Assembly: GCF_002964605.1 (NCBI RefSeq)
Contig: NZ_PQDH01000004.1
Location: forward strand, 62,001 to 126,000
Direction of reading: 5' to 3'
DNA from: Vallitalea okinawensis
GTDB lineage: Bacteria; Bacillota; Clostridia; Lachnospirales; PQDH01
DNA: 64,000 bases
The position numbers and the translations under genes were made by a program. The notes beneath the pieces were generated by a model that made no database searches, was not told where the DNA came from, and saw only the letters and a program-made list of their open reading frames with translations. The first letter of the stretch is position 1. The number at the start of each line of letters is the position of its first letter. Below are positions 61,047 through 64,000 of this stretch, piece by piece.

Positions 61047-62318
61047 ATGACTTATGATATTGCAGTTATTGGGGGTGGACCTGCTGGTTTAGCAGCGGCG
61101 ATTGAAGCAAAGAAAAATGGTGTTAACAATATTCTTGTTATTGAACGTGATAGAGAACTAGGCGGGATACTTCAACAGTGTATTCATAATGGTTTCGGAC
61201 TACATGTTTTTAAAGAAGAATTGACTGGTCCGGAGTATGCTCAAAAATTTATTGATGAGTTAAGAAAAGAAGGTATTGAATACAAATTGGATACAATGGT
61301 TTTGGATATATCAGAGGAGAAGGAAATAAAAGTCGTTAATACAAAAGATGGCTTCATGTCCATTAACGCTAAAGCCATTGTGTTAGCTATGGGATGTCGA
61401 GAAAGAACAAGAGGAGCCATTAGCATTCCAGGTCAAAGACCTTCAGGTATATTCAGTGCTGGTACGGCTCAAAGATATATTAACATGGAAGGTTATATGG
61501 TAGGTAAGAGAGTCCTCATTTTAGGGTCAGGTGATATAGGTCTTATTATGGCAAGACGATTAACACTTGAAGGTGCTGAGGTACTAGCAGTTGCAGAATT
61601 ACTTCCATTTTCGGGAGGATTGACAAGAAATATTGTCCAGTGCTTAGATGATTATAATATTCCATTGTTATTGAGTCATACGGTGGTAGACGTAATAGGG
61701 AAAGATCGACTAGAAGGTGTGACTGTAGCTAAAGTAGATAATCAATTCAAACCTATTCCAGGAACAGAAATTCATTACGAATGTGATACATTGTTATTAT
61801 CTGTGGGATTGATACCAGAAAACGAGTTATCCGAAAGCGCTGGTATAGAAATTGACCCTGTAACAAAGGGACCAAAGGTTAATGAAGCTATGGAGACAGC
61901 AATAACAGGTATTTTTGCTTGTGGTAATGTGGTTCACGTCCATGATTTGGTGGACTTTGTTACAGAAGAAAGTAGGAGAGCAGGGAAAAATGCTGCCAAG
62001 TTTGTTAAGAATCAGTTAAGCAATGAGGGAGATATCATTTCCACTAAAGCAGAAGATGGAATAGCTTACATTGTTCCTCAAGTTATTCGACTTGAGAATA
62101 TTGAAGAACATCTTGATTTATTCATGCGTGTTCGTACAGTATATAAAGATGCATCTCTCATTATCAAGGCAGATGGAGAGGTAATTAAAAGAATAAAGAA
62201 ACGTCATTTAGCACCAGGGGAAATGGAACATATTCAAATCAAAAGGTCTGACTTCAATGCTGACAAGATCGCCTTACTAACTGTGGAAGTTGAAGTAAAG
62301 GGGGGCGAGGATGAATGA
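61047..62318 (+). CDS. GlpB-like FAD/NAD-dependent oxidoreductase
   Basis: 423-residue pyridine-nucleotide-disulfide-type flavoprotein. DIAVIGGGPAGLAAAIEAKKNGVNNILVIERD starts the FAD domain, LGGILQQCIHNGFG follows, VLILGSGDIGLIMARRL is the NAD site, and GIFACGNVVHVHDLVDFVTEES is the second FAD motif. It takes electrons from the GlpA-like protein and passes them on; such a trio with DUF1667 is the common anaerobic glycerol-3-phosphate arrangement in Firmicutes. Its stop overlaps the DUF1667 start as ATGA. Confidence 0.88.
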   Translation: MTYDIAVIGGGPAGLAAAIEAKKNGVNNILVIERDRELGGILQQCIHNGFGLHVFKEELTGPEYAQKFIDELRKEGIEYKLDTMVLDISEEKEIKVVNTKDGFMSINAKAIVLAMGCRERTRGAISIPGQRPSGIFSAGTAQRYINMEGYMVGKRVLILGSGDIGLIMARRLTLEGAEVLAVAELLPFSGGLTRNIVQCLDDYNIPLLLSHTVVDVIGKDRLEGVTVAKVDNQFKPIPGTEIHYECDTLLLSVGLIPENELSESAGIEIDPVTKGPKVNEAMETAITGIFACGNVVHVHDLVDFVTEESRRAGKNAAKFVKNQLSNEGDIISTKAEDGIAYIVPQVIRLENIEEHLDLFMRVRTVYKDASLIIKADGEVIKRIKKRHLAPGEMEHIQIKRSDFNADKIALLTVEVEVKGGEDE

Positions 62319-62686
62319 GTAAAACACATGAAATGATTTGTATTGTATGCCCTTTGGGATGTCGTTTAAAGGTAACAGAAAATGTAGAACTACGTGTTGA
62401 AGGTAACAAATGTAAGAGGGGCAAGGAATATGCTTTAAAAGAGCTAACTTTCCCGACTAGAGTATTACCTACGACAGTATCTATAAAGAATGGGATACTC
62501 CCACGTCTGCCAGTGAAGACCAATGCTCCTATTCCAAAGGATAAAATATTTGATGCAATGAAGATTATTAACAAGGTGGAAGTCGTTGCACCTACTAAAG
62601 TGGGAGATATCATAATTGCTAACATATTAGATACAGGTGTTGATGTGGTTGCTACACGCGATATGGATGAGAGGGAGAAAGTTTAA
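62315..62686 (+). CDS. DUF1667 protein, partner of GlpA/GlpB
   Basis: 123 residues with four Cys in the first 35 (MICIVCPLGCRLKV and GNKCKRGKEYALKE), a likely Fe-S or zinc site. DUF1667 proteins regularly follow the GlpA-like and GlpB-like genes and are thought to be the third, electron-transfer subunit. Translation is coupled: ATG overlaps the previous TGA. A terminator-like hairpin follows. Confidence 0.88.
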   Translation: MSKTHEMICIVCPLGCRLKVTENVELRVEGNKCKRGKEYALKELTFPTRVLPTTVSIKNGILPRLPVKTNAPIPKDKIFDAMKIINKVEVVAPTKVGDIIIANILDTGVDVVATRDMDEREKV

Positions 62687-62705
62687 ATATTATTATAGAG
62701 ATGCT

Positions 62706-62740
62706 AATCAGGTGGTACTTTGTATCATCTGATTTTCTAA
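62706..62740 (+). terminator. Terminator after the glycerol-dehydrogenase operon
   Basis: AATCAGGTGGTAC pairs with GTATCATCTGATT (two G-T wobbles), followed by TTCTAATTTTC. Beyond it up to 62890 the sequence is AT-rich without a gene. Confidence 0.7.
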
Positions 62741-62890
62741 TTTTCATTTACTCCTAACAGTAATTTGATATATACTCACAAGTTTTAAGATGTATTTAAT
62801 ATATTTTATGAAGTTGTGTAGTATAATAAAAGGGAAATGTCTTACAGCTATATGTAAGCATAGCAGTGGATAAAGAGAAGGAGGAGTATT

Positions 62891-63661
62891 ATGAACGCAC
62901 ATGAAATTGATTACAAAATTTATGGTGATGATATGCAATTGGTAGAAATTGAGCTTGACCCAAGTGAATCAGTTGTAGCAGAAGCTGGAGCCATGATGTA
63001 TATGGATAATGGTATTCAAATGGATACGATCTTTGGAGATGGTACACAGACTGATAATGGATTTATGGGGAAATTATTTAGTGCAGGTAAGAGAGTATTA
63101 ACAGGTGAAAGTTTATTCATGACAGTGTTTACGAATCAAATGCACGAGAAAGCTCAGGTTTCATTTGCAGCGCCATATCCAGGTAAGATCATCCCATTTG
63201 ATTTAACAGCATATAGTGGTAAAATAGTTTGTCAAAAGGATGCTTTTCTATGTGCTGCTAAAGGTGTTTCTGTCGGTGTTGAATTTCAAAGAAAATTAGG
63301 TGCTGGCTTCTTTGGTGGTGAGGGATTCATCATGCAAAAGCTAGAAGGTGACGGCATGGCATTTTGTCATGCAGGTGGGGCTATCATTGAGAGAACACTT
63401 CAACCTGGAGAAATACTCAAAGTGGATACTGGATGTCTAGTTGCGATGACAAGAGATGTCAATTTTGATGTTCAATTTGTTGGAGGTATCAAAAGTGCAT
63501 TCTTTGGCGGAGAAGGTTTATTCTTTGCTACATTAACAGGGCCAGGTAAGATATGGTTACAATCATTACCATTTAGTAGAATGGCAGATCGAATCATTCG
63601 TGCTTCTAACCTATCTTCTGAAAGAGGCAAAGGAGAAGTTAAAATTAATTTATTTGATTAA
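62891..63661 (+). CDS. AIM24/TIGR00266-family protein
   Basis: 256-residue beta-rich protein of unclear function, common in bacteria and related to yeast mitochondrial AIM24. Landmarks: MQLVEIELDPSESVVAEAGAMMYMDNGIQM near the start, GESLFMTVFTN, and the late FVGGIKSAFFGGEGLFFATLTGPGKIWLQSLPFSRMADRI. No signal peptide. AGGAGGAGT precedes ATG. Single gene with a strong terminator; nothing ties it to the glycerol genes beyond position. Confidence 0.85.
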   Translation: MNAHEIDYKIYGDDMQLVEIELDPSESVVAEAGAMMYMDNGIQMDTIFGDGTQTDNGFMGKLFSAGKRVLTGESLFMTVFTNQMHEKAQVSFAAPYPGKIIPFDLTAYSGKIVCQKDAFLCAAKGVSVGVEFQRKLGAGFFGGEGFIMQKLEGDGMAFCHAGGAIIERTLQPGEILKVDTGCLVAMTRDVNFDVQFVGGIKSAFFGGEGLFFATLTGPGKIWLQSLPFSRMADRIIRASNLSSERGKGEVKINLFD

Positions 63662-63667
63662 TCATTT

Positions 63668-63715
63668 GCACATGATAAGTAATAGAAGTTATTACTTGTC
63701 ATGTGCTTTATATTT
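63668..63715 (+). terminator. Terminator after the AIM24-family gene
   Basis: GCACATGATAAGTAAT pairs with ATTACTTGTCATGTGC with one wobble around AGAAGTT, then TTTATATTTG. Confidence 0.8.
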
Positions 63716-63749
63716 GTCTGTAGGACCTTGTACTATTTTCCTAACTATG

Positions 63750-63778
63750 TTTACAATAATCTATTAAAGTGAGATAAT
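63750..63778 (+). promoter_or_regulatory. Promoter of the patatin-like gene
   Basis: TTTACA (63750-63755) and GATAAT (63773-63778) with 17 bp between. It lies 57 bp before the patatin-like start codon. Confidence 0.65.
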
Positions 63779-63834
63779 TATTATATGAATATTAGAAAAC
63801 TAATCCAGTTCGTGGTGATAGGAGGACGGCATTG

Positions 63835-64000
63835 ATGAAAGATTTTGTGAATAAGGAAGTTGGTATCGTTCTTGAAGGTGGAGGGGCAAGAGGAGCTTAT
63901 CAAATTGGAGCTTGGAAGGCGCTTCGTGAAATTGGCGTCACTATTAAAGGAGTGGTAGGTGCATCAGTAGGGGCTTTGAATGGAGCGATGATGGCTCAAG
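63835..64000 (+). CDS. Patatin-like phospholipase, N-terminal part
   Basis: The first 55 residues of a gene that leaves the window. The reading shows VLEGGGARGAYQIGAWKALREIG (oxyanion-hole DGGG[AR]-type glycine stretch) and VVGASVGALNGAMMAQ, where GASVG holds the nucleophilic Ser of the G-x-S-x-G motif. ATG 63835 (or TTG 63832) lies about eight bases after AGGAGG. The catalytic Asp and the C-terminus are outside. It would act as a lipid acyl hydrolase. Confidence 0.8.
   Translation, partial: MKDFVNKEVGIVLEGGGARGAYQIGAWKALREIGVTIKGVVGASVGALNGAMMAQ

Noticed and set aside
62254-62625. Minus-strand open frame of 123 codons over the DUF1667 gene
   Set aside because: It is the antisense shadow of a well-supported gene coupled to its neighbour by ATGA.

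Overview
The window looks like chromosomal DNA from a low-GC, Gram-positive anaerobe of the Clostridia. A Vallitalea-like or other Lachnospirales lineage is my best guess from gene content, not a proven placement. Support comes from the AT-rich sequence, strong AGGAGG-type ribosome binding sites with frequent GTG and TTG starts, many lipoprotein-type solute-binding proteins, many YesM/YesN two-component pairs, and a fermentative glycerol and glycan lifestyle. I see no rRNA, tRNA, CRISPR array, intact insertion sequence or prophage.

Layout, left to right. (1) 1-797 is the tail of a GH13 alpha-glucosidase, followed by a ~700 bp gene-free stretch with a tandem hairpin repeat, a strong promoter and four cre/LacI-type operators. 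(2) 1498-7907 is a sugar operon: GH4 enzyme, PfkB kinase, CUT1 ABC transporter (binding protein plus two permeases) and a PIG-L deacetylase. An MFS transporter, a LacI regulator and an M20 amidohydrolase follow. (3) 11894-13300 is a secreted CAP/SCP protein. (4) 13329-19363, minus strand, is a TRAP transporter with its YesMN-type sensor and regulator; a small cupin is divergent. (5) 19952-22135 is a polar amino-acid ABC transporter. (6) 22332-26885 is a SorC/LsrR-type regulator and the operon it probably controls: DhaL, DhaK, an LsrF-type aldolase/thiolase, a DUF1097-like membrane protein and a small VOC protein. (7) 27132-38030 is a LplB/YtcP-type ABC transporter, a YesMN pair, a GH30 hydrolase and a large beta-glucan/cellobiose-phosphorylase-like enzyme. 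(8) 38234-52812 holds a GH38 alpha-mannosidase, an AraC regulator, an orphan binding protein, a LacI regulator with two palindromic operators, a TIM-barrel isomerase/epimerase, a third CUT1 transporter and a third YesMN pair. (9) 52900-55348 is a TPR-like membrane protein, then thymidylate synthase and dihydrofolate reductase. (10) 55472-62686 is a glycerol regulon: two GlpP antiterminators, two small putative glycerol-transport membrane proteins, GlpK, a GlpA-like dehydrogenase, a GlpB-like flavoprotein and a DUF1667 protein. Three leader or intergenic terminators there share a GAGAGCCGC motif. (11) An AIM24-family protein and the start of a patatin-like protein close the window.

Much of the region is oligosaccharide import and breakdown. 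Each sugar transporter has its own binding protein and permeases but no ATPase, so a shared MsmK/UgpC-type ATPase elsewhere is likely. Several binding-protein genes are followed by strong stem-loops. The signals I find most worth checking are the DhaKL-LsrF operon with a palindrome inside its promoter, the GlpP leader family, and two copies of a ~110-nt element that folds as a branched hairpin with compensatory changes.
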